Shown here: in pieces, positions 18,623 to 30,187 of the stretch
Layout: every line of letters begins with the position of its first letter
Numbering within the stretch: the first letter of the stretch is position 1
Source: Bacteroidota bacterium
GTDB lineage: Bacteria; Bacteroidota; Bacteroidia; AKYH767-A; OLB10
Length of the DNA: 64,000 nucleotides
Direction: 5' to 3'
NCBI GenBank assembly: GCA_016713525.1
Contig: JADJOZ010000012.1
Span: forward strand, 186,001-250,000
Position numbers and translations under genes: made by a program
The notes under the pieces: model-generated
Told to the model about the DNA's origin: nothing
What the model saw: the letters and a program-made list of their open reading frames with translations, nothing else
Database searches by the model: none

Positions 18623-19243
18623 TTATTTTATTTCAATTCCTTTTTTGGACTGGATAATTGAACCATTCTTTTCCAGTTTTTTTAGGATTCGGGAAATCAC
18701 CTCTCTGGCAGTTCCCAAATCTGAAGCAATCTGGCGATGCCTCAAATCAATTATACCATCTGAAAATTTCGACTTTTGATCTTTAAGATAATCCAGTAAT
18801 CGTCCTTCCAGATTATTAAAAACAAGTTGCTGCAAGGTATCCACCAAATCGGAATAGCGTTTATAGAACTCACTGTAAAACATCATATTAAACTCAGGAA
18901 ATTCATTTAACCATTCCTGAACACGTTGAACAGGAAGCAACAATATTTCTGAATCCTCATCGGTTATGGCATTAATCCTGGCATTTTCATTTCGTAAGCT
19001 GATTGCCAATGACATAATGCAACTTTCAGCTGCGTGAATGTGATAAAGCAACAATTCTCGGGCATCATGTGATGCAAAAACCCTCACAGAACCGGTCAAA
19101 ATGAAAGGTATTTGTCGAATCTGTTGCCCTTCAGTTACCAATTGTGTACCAGCAGGTACCGTTATAATTGAACCATTCGCACCTATAGCATCCAAAAGTG
19201 CCGGATTACGGAATGGTAAACGAGATAACAAATTAATTTCCAT
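18623..19243 (-). CDS. Crp/Fnr family transcriptional regulator
   Basis: About 206 residues with an N-terminal cyclic-nucleotide-binding-type beta-roll (VPAGTQLVTEGQQIRQIPFILTG) and a C-terminal winged helix-turn-helix (RHRQIASDLGTAREVISRILKKLE). It has no Fnr-type cysteine cluster at the N-terminus, so direct iron-sulphur sensing is unlikely. I chose the ATG at 19241-19243 over a TTG four codons upstream. It is divergent from the M1 peptidase gene and precedes the DUF2892 gene, which is a common arrangement in Bacteroidota and a likely target. The ligand is unknown. Confidence 0.88.
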   Translation of the reverse strand: MEINLLSRLPFRNPALLDAIGANGSIITVPAGTQLVTEGQQIRQIPFILTGSVRVFASHDARELLLYHIHAAESCIMSLAISLRNENARINAITDEDSEILLLPVQRVQEWLNEFPEFNMMFYSEFYKRYSDLVDTLQQLVFNNLEGRLLDYLKDQKSKFSDGIIDLRHRQIASDLGTAREVISRILKKLEKNGSIIQSKKGIEIK

Positions 19244-19310
19244 AGCGTTTCGCAATTATCTAACAAACTAAATGAGTTCTTCAGAAATAAAGGAGTGCTC
19301 AAAATAATAC

Positions 19311-19318
19311 TAATTTTG
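19311..19318 (+). promoter_or_regulatory. -7 promoter element TAATTTTG upstream of the M1 peptidase
   Basis: TAnnTTTG match on the plus strand, 50 bases before the preferred ATG at 19368 and 26 before an in-frame ATG at 19344. It lies in the divergent gap with the Crp/Fnr gene. Confidence 0.4.
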
Positions 19319-19367
19319 CAACTTTAAGCAGAATTACATTCATATGATTCAATCATTTTCTTCAATT

Positions 19368-22300
19368 ATGAAATCATTTCATTTACTGTCAAAGTGTTGC
19401 ATGATGATTTTAATTGGTGTTTTTCTGACTATCGCTGTTTCAGGCCAAAAAGCTATTTTCAACAGGAGGTTAATTATCAGATAAATGTTTCATTAAATGA
19501 TCAAAAACATGAGCTAAACGGCAGTATTTCAATTGACTATAAAAATAATTCCAATGATACTCTCCGGGAATTAAAAATGCATTTGTGGCCAAATGCCTAT
19601 AAAGACCGGAACACGGCATTGGCACGTCAACTCACTGAAAACGGGCGCACCGGATTATATTTTTCAGAAGCAAAGAACCGGGGCTATATTGATTCTACGG
19701 ATTTCAAAATTAATGGTCAGAAAGTCAACATTACTTATCATGTTGAATTTGCAGATATAATTACCTTAAAACTAAATGAACCTTTGTTTCCGAGTGCTGC
19801 TGTTACAATTAATTCGCCTTTCAGAGTAAAGATTCCATCGGGACGATTTTCGAGATTGGGGCATATAGGAGATTCTTACCAGATTGTTCAATGGTATCCA
19901 AAACCGGCAGTGTACGATAAAAACGGCTGGAATGAAATGCCCTATCTCGATCAGGGAGAATTTTACAGTGAATATGGCACTTTTGAAGTCACTATTACCT
20001 TACCGGAAAATTATGTGGTAGCAGCAACAGGAAATCTGATAACTCCGGCAGAAACTTCCTGGCTGGCACAGCTGGCAGCCCAAACTAAAACCAAAACCAC
20101 TTTTGAAGGTGACAATTCTTTTCCCGAATCATCTGCTAAACTGAAAACAATAACATATAAGCAGACCAACGTACACGACTTTGCCTGGTTTGCCGATAAA
20201 CGATTTCATGTATTAAAAGGAGAAACTACGCTATCCGGTTCAGGAAAAAAAATTTCCACCTGGGCATTCTTTACCAATTCGGAGCCCCACTTATGGATGA
20301 AAAGTCTCGATTACATTCGCGATGGTCTTCAATATTATTCAGCAAGGATTGGTGATTATCCCCATGCATCATATACTGCCATTGATGGCACTTCATCGGC
20401 AGGAGAAGGCATGGAATACCCGATGATTACCATCATAGGCGAATCGGGTGATGACTTTACATTGGAAGATGTAATTGTACATGAAGTTGGACATAGCTGG
20501 TTTTTTGATGTGATCGGATTTAATGAACGAAATGAAGGATGGCTTGATGAAGGTATCAATTCTTACTATGAACTGGCTTATATCCGGAATAAATATCCCG
20601 CTGAAGCGGAAAAAGGCAAACACGACCTTGGAGACATGGGATTTATCGGAAAGCTAACCGGAATTAACGATTTAACCATGAAGGAAGCTTTCAGTTGGAT
20701 GTCTCTGCGACAGACTATGATTAATGATGATCAGGCAATCAATACCAGGAGTGATTATTTTACCCGTCGGAATTCCGGGGCCATAATGTATCGACGGACT
20801 GCATTGGCATTTGAGTTTTTAAACGACTATTTAGGAGAATCACTTTTCGATTCATGCATGCATAAATTTTATGTCGACTGGCAATTTCAACATCCTGACG
20901 GTTCTGATCTCAGAAAACATTTGAACTGGTCTCGGGAAAAAACCTTGATTGGTTTTTTGATGATGTAATTGCAACGACCAAACCATCAAAATTCCGGATC
21001 AAAAAAGTTAACTATTCAGGAGATAAAACAACACTCACCATTTCAAATACGGGCAAGTACCACCCACCTTTGAAAATTTCAGGCACTGTTAATCAATCAC
21101 CATTTCACCAATGGGTAGAACCTTTTTCAGGTACCAAAGAAATAATCATACAGGGAAAAGAATTCAAACCAGAGTTGATTAACGAAGGCTATGAAGCTGC
21201 ATTAAAAAGCACTACTGCTTCTTATCATCCGAACAAACTCTTCAAAAAAATTAAACCTCTTTCAATTCGGCCACTTACCCGGTATATGCCTGATTACAAC
21301 AGAACAACCTTATACGTTTCACCTTTGGCAGGAAGGAATAATTACAACAAATTTATGGCAGGAATTTACCTGTCGAATTTTAGTCTCACTCCTGTACCAT
21401 TTGAATTTAGTCTGGCCCCATTATTTGATTTTAATAACAGTGAAATTGCCGGAATGGGAAATGTTAGTTATGGCATATACCCCCGAAACGGAGCAGTGTC
21501 ACAAATTCGAACTACCATCACAGGGAAGCGATTCGCATTTGCTTCTAATAATTCATCAGATGAACAATTAGCTGATAATTATCCGGTCTTTAACTATGAA
21601 CGATTAACAGCTATGTTAAAAGTTGAATTCCGACCTACAACAGCTCGTTCACCGGTAACCCGATCCATTGCCTATCGTCATATTCAATTAAGTGAAGATC
21701 AGATTTCTTATGCCCGAATTAATGACTCTACATATAGTCAGTCGTTTGGAGGAGTGAACAGTTATTTCAATGAATTTAATTTTACCTATCAGAACTCCCG
21801 AACCCTGGATCCTTACAAAACCGATCTGCGATTTGAACAAGGGAGAAATCATCTGAAAGCCTCACTGACTTTCAATTACAAACTAAGCTATGCCAAATTT
21901 AACAAAGGCATTCACGCCAGAGTCTTTGCAGGAGCTTTTATTTATAATAATGAAAAAATCAGGAATTATAATTTCAGAATGTCCTCAGTAACCGGTTATG
22001 GCGACTATTTGTATGATGATTTATATTTGGGTCGTACAGAAATTGAAGATTTACCCGGACATCAATTTACAATTCGCGATGGAGGGTTCAAAATCCCAAC
22101 AGCCTTCGGTCAAACCAATAAATGGCTTGCAGCAATCAATTTAATTGTAGATTTGCCAACGCCTGCACCATTGGCATTGTTTGTTGATGCAGGTACTTAC
22201 GAAGGTATAGGAACCATTGTACCGGACATTACGAATAAGCTGATGTATGATGGGGGAGTGGCAGTAATTATTGCACGTGATATTCTTGAGGTTTATGTGC

Positions 22301-22425
22301 CACTGTTTAAGTCAAAAGATATTACCAGAAATCTTGATACCAATGGCAGTAAATTTATTGATCAGATCCGGTTTGTACTTAATCTGAACAATATTGCCCC
22401 AGCGGTCCTTCGTAAGAAATTCTGA
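19368..22425 (+). CDS. M1 family metallopeptidase (two frameshifts)
   Basis: Exported zinc aminopeptidase-like protein of about 1,018 residues after repair. The direct frame from 19368 reads MKSFHLLSKCCMMILIGVFLTIAVSGQK, a signal peptide, and must shift near 19445 to join SYFQQEVNYQINVSLN. The catalytic domain has VIVHEVGHSWFFDVIGFNERNEGWLDEG, giving HExxH plus the downstream glutamate, and GEGMEYP in place of the GAMEN exopeptidase motif. A second indel near 20915 interrupts the segment read as VSGKNLDWFFDDVIATTKP; the rest continues to 22425 as a long beta-rich C-terminal region that may form an outer-membrane-like barrel. lpxH starts 14 bases later. Confidence 0.83.
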
Positions 22426-22439
22426 CCTGAAACAAAACC

Positions 22440-23189
22440 ATGAATCCAACAAGAATATATTTTATTTCTGATTTTCACTTAGGAGCTCCGGATGCTGAAA
22501 AGAGTCTGATTCGGGAGAAACGTATTGTACGTTGGTTAGATACGGTACAAAAAGATGCCTCGGAGATTTACCTGATGGGTGATATTTTTGATTTTTGGTT
22601 CGAATATAAACATGCTGTTCCAAGAGGTTATGTCAGGTTACTTGGTAAGCTTGCCGAACTTTCCGACAAGGGTATAAAACTCCATTACTTTACCGGTAAT
22701 CACGACATGTGGGTATTCGATTATCTTCCAAAGGAAATAGGATTAACAATTTACCGGGAACCGGTTACCAGAACCATTGGTAAACATGAATTTTATATTG
22801 GTCACGGAGATGGATTAGGACCGGGTGATCATGGTTACAAGTTCATCAAAAAAGTCTTTGCCAATAAAATTTGTCAATGGATGTTTGCCCGTTTACATCC
22901 TAACTTTGGCATTCCTTTAGCTTTGTATTTTTCGCGTAAAAGCCGGATTGCAACTGGTATATCGGATGAAAAATTTTTGGGTGAAGAAAATGAATGGCTG
23001 ATTATTTATTGTAAAGAACTATTACAAAAAAAACACTTCGATTTCCTCATTTTCGGTCATCGTCATTTGCCACTCGACATTCGTTTAGGTGACACAAGTC
23101 GCTACATTAATTTAGGTGAATGGATTAATTACAATACCTATGCGGTTTATGATGGCAAAGAACTTCAACTACTGAAATTTGAAGGCTGA
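22440..23189 (+). CDS. lpxH: UDP-2,3-diacylglucosamine diphosphatase
   Basis: LpxH, which hydrolyses UDP-2,3-diacylglucosamine to lipid X in lipid A synthesis, a peripheral enzyme at the cytoplasmic face of the inner membrane. The 249 residues show all calcineurin-like metallophosphatase motifs: ISDFHLGA, LMGDIFDFW, FTGNHDMW, IGHGDGLGPGDHG and FGHRHLP. The GHGDGLGPGD loop is characteristic of the Bacteroidota form. It implies a lipid A-bearing outer membrane. Its final 25 bases overlap the convergent sterol-desaturase family gene. Confidence 0.93.
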   Translation: MNPTRIYFISDFHLGAPDAEKSLIREKRIVRWLDTVQKDASEIYLMGDIFDFWFEYKHAVPRGYVRLLGKLAELSDKGIKLHYFTGNHDMWVFDYLPKEIGLTIYREPVTRTIGKHEFYIGHGDGLGPGDHGYKFIKKVFANKICQWMFARLHPNFGIPLALYFSRKSRIATGISDEKFLGEENEWLIIYCKELLQKKHFDFLIFGHRHLPLDIRLGDTSRYINLGEWINYNTYAVYDGKELQLLKFEG

Positions 23190-24064
23190 TTTTTTTCTAC
23201 CCGGATTTTCCGAAGGTCATTGGATGTATATCGGCTCCCATCATGACTCCATCCCGGCCGGTAAAAAATATACTTCAGTCCATCACTCACTGAATTGCTT
23301 TTTTTAATGTCGGCATACAAGGCTTCCCATTCATGAGTGACCATTTTTACAGGATTATCCGTTTCAATTTTAGTGGTCAATCCAAATCTTACCGGCTCCA
23401 CTTCCTCCTGAAAAGTTCCAAACAAACGATCCCAGATAATAAAAACCATGCCCATATTGCGATCGAGGTATAACGGATTACTTCCATGATGAACACGATG
23501 GTGTGAAGGGGTTACCATAAAGTACTCTAAAAAACCAAGCTTACCTACAGTTTGAGTATGGACCAAAATCCCATAAATCTGAGTAGCTGAATACATAAAC
23601 ATGATATCAATCCCTTTAAAACCCAGCAATGCCAGTGGAATGAAATAAATAAAGCGATACAAAGGTTGAAAAACTGAAGACCTGAAACCCACAGTCAGAT
23701 TAAATTCCTCAGAAGAGTGGTGTGTTACATGGACAGCCCAAAACAAACGGCAGTAATGATCGGCAACATGTAAAATATAAAACATCAAATCCTGTAAAAA
23801 CAGCAAAGCAATCCAGTAAATCAGCTTATTTTCGATACTCACCAAATGAAATCTGAAAAAATAATCGAGAACTAACAAGCATGCACCTCTCATCAACATA
23901 TCGAGTCCCATATTAAGAAGCATCAGATAAACATTACTGATTACTCCTTTGGTACTGTATAAATTTTTACGGTTCAGATGGCTGATGAGCATTTCAACTC
24001 CAATTACCAAAGCATAAACCGGAGTAGCTACTGCAACTAAAAGTGACTCTCTGAATTCTTCCAT
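23165..24064 (-). CDS. Sterol desaturase/fatty acid hydroxylase family protein
   Basis: Integral membrane di-iron oxygenase family protein of about 299 residues. The histidine clusters that bind the irons are present: HVADH, HVTHHSSEEFN and PSHHRVHHG, followed by a further HE in VTHEWEAL. Four to five hydrophobic helices surround them. Likely reaction is hydroxylation or desaturation of a lipid; the substrate is not readable from sequence. The ATG at 24062-24064 (MEEFRESLLVAV) fits the family better than an upstream in-frame ATG. Convergent with lpxH, with overlapping ends. Confidence 0.85.
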   Translation of the reverse strand: MEEFRESLLVAVATPVYALVIGVEMLISHLNRKNLYSTKGVISNVYLMLLNMGLDMLMRGACLLVLDYFFRFHLVSIENKLIYWIALLFLQDLMFYILHVADHYCRLFWAVHVTHHSSEEFNLTVGFRSSVFQPLYRFIYFIPLALLGFKGIDIMFMYSATQIYGILVHTQTVGKLGFLEYFMVTPSHHRVHHGSNPLYLDRNMGMVFIIWDRLFGTFQEEVEPVRFGLTTKIETDNPVKMVTHEWEALYADIKKSNSVSDGLKYIFYRPGWSHDGSRYTSNDLRKIRVEKNQPSNFSS

Positions 24065-24211
24065 ACGGTGACGCAAATTTAGATAAATTGACCACAATTT
24101 AGGGCATATTAATTTTGGGAATCCTTTCCTATTTTTTGGTATTTTTCAAGGAACCAAAGCAGGCAATTAAAATTTATATTACTTTGGTACTCCAACCCAA
24201 AAACAATCTTT

Positions 24212-27200
24212 ATGAAACCAACCTTATTTAATGTAACTAAACAGCTGCTTTTGATTCTTTTAGCGCTGAATTTCAGCACATTAGACTTATCTGCAGCAGG
24301 TAAATATGAATTACTTTTAAAAGCCGGTCGAATCACTCCGGAAGCTAATCTGGAAGCAGTAATCGCCAACCCCGATGTACAACCCGACGAAGTATTTGGT
24401 GGATCCTATTTCAGGCTGATTCAATTCAACGAAATTCCGGACGCAGCAACTCAGGCAGCATTGAAAGTTGCCGGAATTGAGTTGGTTAGTTACATCCCTA
24501 ACCATGCTTACATGGCTGTCATTCAGAGGTATTCTTCATTGGAACCTTTGCGAGCTGCAGGAGCAAGATCAGTAATTCGGATGCAAACCGATTGGAAAAT
24601 TTCATCACAATTGAAAGGAACTACCTTCCCTGATTGGGCAAATGCAGATGACAAAAATGTAGATGTGATGATCAGATATTACAAAAATCTGGATGTTAAT
24701 CCTGTAATAGCTGCTTTATTGAGTAAAGGCGGACAACTCATCAGACGTTACGATTATAGTTCATGGATGGAGATCAGAATTCCAAAAACAAGTATCTACG
24801 AATATGCATCGTTACCTTTTGTAGCAGGTATTGAGCCAATTGCACCGCCATCGGAACCTGATGATGAAAAAGGTCGCAGCTTACATCGTTCCAATGTGAT
24901 CAATTCTTATTCACCAATGGGCCGTCATTATGATGGAACAGGGGTGGTGGCAGCTTTGGCTGATGATGGTCCGGTAGGTCCACATATCGATTATCAGGGA
25001 CGCATTGATCAGTCTAACACAACTGGGGCGACTAACGGAAATCATGGAGATATGACCACAGGAATTCTGATGGGTGCCGGTAATCTGAATCCAACCATAG
25101 CAGGAATGGGAACCGGAACATTCATTTACATTTATGATATTAACGGATACAATCACGTATTAAATTCACCAACTACCAATACCACATTGGGTGTGATGGT
25201 TACTTCAACTTCCTACTCACAAGGATGCAACGATTATACGACCGATACACAAACAGGTGATCAGATATTACACGACAATCCAACCTTGCTGCACGTTTAT
25301 TCGGCAGGAAATAATGGTGGAGGAGATTGCGGTTATGGCGCCGGAGTAGGATGGGCAAATGTTACTGGAGGCTATAAACAAGGAAAAATGTGATCGCTTG
25401 CGGCAACCTGAATTATCTGGATGCCCTTGAAGCCAGTTCCAGTCGTGGTCCATCTTCTGATGGCAGGGTTAAACCTGATATTTGTGCTAATGGTGCTGGG
25501 CAACTTTCTACTGATGGTCCCAACGACTATCAGGTGGGTGGCGGAACCTCTGCTGCATGTCCCGGAATTGCCGGAATTGTTACACAATTACACCATGCAT
25601 ACCGGGAATTAAATGGTGGAGCAAATGCCGAAGGAGCACTAGTTAAAGCCTGCCTTTTGAATACTGCTGATGATTTAGGAAATCCCGGTCCTGATTTTAA
25701 ATTTGGATGGGGCAGGGTGAATGCTTTCCGTGCTGTAACCACTCTTGAAGATGTCAGATATATGACCGATGAAATCAGTCAGGGTGCAACCATTAATCAT
25801 TCTATTACTGTGCCTGCAAACACGCAACAGTTACGCATAATGGTTTTATGGACCGATGTTGAAGGTGATCCGTTAGCTGCAAAGGCTTTGGTAAATGATA
25901 TCAATATGGTTGTTACTGATCCTTCTACAACCAGTTGGAATCCATGGATTCTTGATCCATCTCCAGATCCAACTATATTAAACTTTAACGCTATTCGTGG
26001 TGTTGATGACTTGAATAATATGGAACAGGTTACTTTGGATAGTCCGGTAGCCGGAACTTATACCATCACACTGAATGGATTTGCTATTCCACAAGGACCT
26101 CAGAAATATTATGTAGTTTATGAATTCGTTGACTCCGATATTAATGTAACTTATCCCATAGGTTATGAAGGTTTTGTTCCCGGTGAAACGGAAACTCTTC
26201 GTTGGGATGCCTATGGAGCGACTTCTTCATTTAATTTAGAATATTCAACCGACAATGGTGGAAGCTGGAATTCTATTAACCCTGCTGTAGGAGCCACTGT
26301 TCGCCAGTATAACTTGAATGTACCCAATACCGTTACCGGAGAAGCGTTGGTTAGAATCACCCTTGTAACTACCATCGGACAATGCCCAGAGCACATTACA
26401 CTTATTGGACTTCCGACACATATTGATGTCGATTGGGCTTGTCCCGATTCCATGCGTCTGACGTGGAATGCTGTTCCGGGTGCTATTGGCTATGAAGTAA
26501 GCAGGTTGGGTGTTAATTATATGGATTCGATTGCATTTTCAACTACTACATCTGCAATTTTAACAGGGCTAAATCCTTTTCAGGATCAATGGTTCAGTGT
26601 AAAAGCTTATACTCCGGGCAATGACAAAGGTCGCAGGGCAATAGCCATTTACAAAGCACCTGGAGTATTCTCATGTCCTATACAAATTGATGCTGCTTTA
26701 AATCAGATCAATTCTCCATCAGCAAACCTTCTGAATTGTCAGGATCTTACAAACATTGAGATAACAATTGAAGTTGAAAATAGTGGTATTGCATCAATCA
26801 GCAATATTCCGGTTTTCTATAGCGTAAACGGAGGACCTGTAGTTTCCGAAGTTATATCAACAACATTAAATTCTTTTGCCACAACCACTTATCCATTTGC
26901 AGCTACTTATGATTTCACTGCTCCCGGTATTTACAATTTGCTGGTATGGACAGATTACGCAGCCGATGGTAATTCATACAACGATACCATAGCTACTGCG
27001 ATTACTGTGGTGGCTGGAACTGTTGAGACGCTACCTTACAGTGAAAATTTTGAGACATTTAATCTTTGTGCTACCACAACCAATTGTGAAGTGGGCCAAT
27101 GTGCTCTTACAAATGGATGGATCAACGGAGCTAATCTTGCCGAGGATGATATTGACTGGAGAACAAGTCAGGGTGCAACTCCTTCAGTTGATACTGGTCC

Positions 27201-28665
27201 CGATCAGGATCATAACCCCGGAAATGCAAGTGGAAATTACCTATATCTGGAAGCATCAGCCTGTTTCAATAAAGAAGCAATTATGACCATGCCTTGTATT
27301 GACCTTACGACGGCAACTTCACCTGAAATGCGTTGCTGGTATCATATGTATGGAGTTGATATGGGAACTTTGCACGTTGATGTTTTCCACAATGATGTAT
27401 GGCAAAACGATGTAGTTCCTCCGATCAACGGAAGCCAGGGAACTGCATGGCTCGAAAAAATTGTCAATTTAACTCCATTTTCAGGCAGTATAATTAATAT
27501 CCGGTTCCGTGGCAATACAGGATCCGATTATACCAGCGACATGGCCATTGACGATATTAATATCTTTGAAGCAAGTGCACCTCCGCTTGCCAACTTTGTC
27601 GCCAGTGCCACAAACATTTGTCAGAATGAAACCATTACGATTAATGATCTCAGTCAAAATTCACCATCAGCCTGGGCATGGACAATTACTCCTGCCTCAG
27701 GTTATGCTTATGTGAATGGTACCAGTGCTACTTCTCAAAATCCGCAGGTACAGTTTACAGTCGATGGTATTTATGATGTTTCATTGATTGCCACAAATGG
27801 TTTTGGTTCGAATACCTATACCATAAACAGTTATATTATTGTTGGTGCAGGTGCAGCATTACCATTAATTGAAACCTTCCAGGGTGTTCAATTTCCACCT
27901 GCGAACTGGGTAATCGAAAATCCTGATTTAGGTACAACCTGGCAATCGGCAAACGTAGTTTCCGGACCATTTGGAACTGCAACAACTGCATCATTCATGA
28001 ATAATTTTATTTATAATGCAGCCGGTCAGGAAGATGGTTTGCTTACTCAACGGATGTATCTTTCAGCTTCAATATCTCCAATGCTTACGTTTGATCTTTC
28101 TCATGCACGGTATTCTGCTACTTTTGAGGATGCATTGCGAATTGATATATCAACAGATTGTGGAGTGACTTATATCCCAACAGGATACTTTAAACAAGGA
28201 GTTGCCTTGGCTACCGCTCCTGATCAAACCAATACTTTCTCACCGGTATCAGCTGCTGAATGGCGCAATGATACACTTGACTTAGCCGGTTACGTGGGCA
28301 GTGAAGTAATTGTAAAGTTTGTGAATATAACAGGATTTGGTAATTCACTATATATCGATAACATCAATTACACTGAAAATCCTCTTGGACTGAATGATCT
28401 GAATGAGAATGCCATTTCAATTGCCGCAAATCCAAACCCTTCATCCGGTTTATTTCAGGTGAACATCAGGACTACCCATTCCGGTGATGTTGCACGCGTA
28501 ACAATCATGGACACAAAGGGTGCTCAGTTAATGACCAATAGTTATAAACTGAATCAGGGAAGCACCAGGTTCCAGGCTGACTTATCGGAATTTGGCCGTG
28601 GAATTTATTTATTGGAAGTGCAAACCGGAAATTACAGTAAAACACTTAAATTAGTGGTTCTGTAA
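24212..28665 (+). CDS. Secreted S8 subtilisin-family serine protease with T9SS sorting domain (one frameshift)
   Basis: Large secreted protease of about 1,484 residues. After a signal peptide the subtilase domain has the triad Asp at about 251 (ALADDGPVG), His at about 278 (NGNHGDMTTG) and Ser at about 446 (GGTSAACPG). The downstream part carries beta-sandwich modules: a FN3-like segment (RLTWNAVPGAIGYEVSRL), a domain resembling MAM/jelly-roll lectins, and a PKD domain (AWTITPASGYAYVNG). The C-terminus NPNPSSGLFQVNI ... GIYLLEVQTG is a type A T9SS sorting domain, so the protein should be surface-anchored or released. A missing A in the A-run at about 25384 splits the frame; with A6 the sequence reads KQGKNVIACGNLNYL. 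A terminator follows at 28690. Confidence 0.9.
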
Positions 28666-28689
28666 TCTCAGATAAAATTGATCAAAAAA

Positions 28690-28719
28690 GAGGTTACCAA
28701 ATAGGTAGCCTCTTTTTTT
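28690..28719 (+). terminator. Rho-independent terminator after the subtilase gene
   Basis: Hairpin with arms gaggttacc (28690-28698) and ggtagcctc (28704-28712), one wobble pair, followed by seven T residues. It begins 25 bases after the protease stop codon and ends 15 bases before the next start. Confidence 0.85.
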
Positions 28720-28733
28720 AGGCATTAAGTATT

Positions 28734-30065
28734 ATGAAGTTCGCGATATTGGATGTTGAAACCACTGGATTGAATCCTGTTACAGACCGGGTAATTGAAC
28801 TTGGAATTGTATTTATGGATGATGGCGAAATTGTTGGCAGGGAAAACTTTATTTTCAACCCGGAACGTAAGCTGTCATCTAAAATAAAGCAATTGACCGG
28901 ATTAACGGATGATGTACTTGAAGATGCTCCATTTTTCGAAGTTTTTGCTGAGCAAATAGCTTACTTGACACGTGACCGGATTGTAGTTGGTCATCATGTA
29001 AGTTTCGATTATGCATTTCTTCGCAATGAAATGAAGCTTTCAGGAGTCCGTTTTAGCAGAAATACATTGTGCACTGCAGAGTTATCAAGGTATCTTTTTC
29101 CTCAGGCAACTTCTCATTCACTGGCAGCTGCAACCCGACGTGCCGGAATCATCAATAAACGGCCACACAGGGCCATGCCGGATGCAATGGCAACAAGTGA
29201 ATTACTTCGATTTATGTTGCTTAAATTACCTGAAGGATTTGTAAAGGCCCTTTATCGCAATCAGAAACTAAGTACAACCATTCCGGAACATTTAAAGCAA
29301 TTTGTGAGGGAAAAACTTCCGGAAAGCACCGGAATTTATTACTTCGTTGGAAGGAATGGGAAGCCAATTTATATTGGGAAAGCGATGAATCTAAGAAGCA
29401 GAGTACTCTCTCATTTCAGAGGTGAAGGAAACAGTTTAAGAATACTTTCACTGGGAGCAAGAATCAAGGAAATCAAATACCTGATAACAGGAAATGAATC
29501 CCTGGCAACCTTGATTGAAGATCATGAAATAAGGCACTACTGGCCCGAACTTAATCAGGCACAAAAACAACCTACGAAGCGTTTTGGAATTGTTTATTAT
29601 CAGGATCAGGAAGGATATTGGAGATTAGGCATTACAAACGGTGGGAAACAGCACTACATGATTGCCTCGTTTCACCGGTACTATCTGGCATCCGATCAGG
29701 TTCGGTTTTTGGCTGATCGTTATCAGTTGGATCCAACGAAATGTGGTTTGTTTAAGCCAGAAAATATCTCGAAAGAAACCCATAACAGGAATTTTACAAA
29801 TTTAATCAGGGATCTTCAAAATAAAACTATTGAAGCCTATTTTAATGAAGGTCGTGAAACTGATGAACGGAGTTATATCTTAATAATCAATGGTCAATAT
29901 AAGGGTTATGGATTTATTCCTTCAGGTCAACACGTGACGGGTGAAAAGCTGGTAGAAAATCTTGTATTGCAACGTTCTAGTATAACAACGGAAACAATAA
30001 TTTTAAAGCTAAAGGAAGAAAGGGAACCTGATTTCACAGAAGAGTTGTCAGTAATCCAGGCCTGA
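28734..30065 (+). CDS. DnaQ-like exonuclease fused to GIY-YIG endonuclease domain
   Basis: A 443-residue nuclease fusion. Residues 1-165 are a DEDDh 3'-5' exonuclease: ExoI DVETTGL (Asp7, Glu9), ExoII around HHVSFDYAFL, ExoIII with His145 and Asp150 in HRAMPDA. Residues 195-280 are a GIY-YIG domain with GIY at 200-202, YIG at 213-215 and a conserved Arg in NLRSRVLSHF, followed by a conserved Glu-rich ALIEDHEIRHYWP stretch as in UvrC and Cho. The remaining 160 residues have no named domain. A role in repair-linked nicking and trimming is suggested by the family; the precise substrate is not known to me. It is a single gene between two terminators. Confidence 0.88.
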   Translation: MKFAILDVETTGLNPVTDRVIELGIVFMDDGEIVGRENFIFNPERKLSSKIKQLTGLTDDVLEDAPFFEVFAEQIAYLTRDRIVVGHHVSFDYAFLRNEMKLSGVRFSRNTLCTAELSRYLFPQATSHSLAAATRRAGIINKRPHRAMPDAMATSELLRFMLLKLPEGFVKALYRNQKLSTTIPEHLKQFVREKLPESTGIYYFVGRNGKPIYIGKAMNLRSRVLSHFRGEGNSLRILSLGARIKEIKYLITGNESLATLIEDHEIRHYWPELNQAQKQPTKRFGIVYYQDQEGYWRLGITNGGKQHYMIASFHRYYLASDQVRFLADRYQLDPTKCGLFKPENISKETHNRNFTNLIRDLQNKTIEAYFNEGRETDERSYILIINGQYKGYGFIPSGQHVTGEKLVENLVLQRSSITTETIILKLKEEREPDFTEELSVIQA

Positions 30066-30072
30066 AACTAAA

Positions 30073-30097
30073 AAATCCCTGAGGTTATCAGGGATTT
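30073..30097. terminator. Hairpin terminator after the exonuclease/GIY-YIG gene
   Basis: Perfect inverted repeat aaatccctga (30073-30082) and tcagggattt (30088-30097) with a five-base loop, eight bases after the stop codon. The T-tract on the plus side is short; the A-run on the left gives a better T-tract to minus-strand transcripts, so it may act both ways. Confidence 0.7.
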
Positions 30098-30187
30098 CAA
30101 GCTTAATTATGGAATACATGATTCCTTTACAAATCTGACATTTATAATTCAAACTTTATAATGCAATGATAGATTTCCTTTATGAAA

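Noticed and set aside
20356..20623. Overlapping antisense frames within the M1 peptidase gene
   Set aside because: They lie opposite the zinc-binding domain and have no recognisable features of their own.
25375..25400. Programmed frameshift in the subtilase gene
   Set aside because: The site is a plain A-run with no slippery heptamer or downstream structure, and similar single-base breaks occur in more than a dozen unrelated genes in the window, so a sequencing error is simpler.
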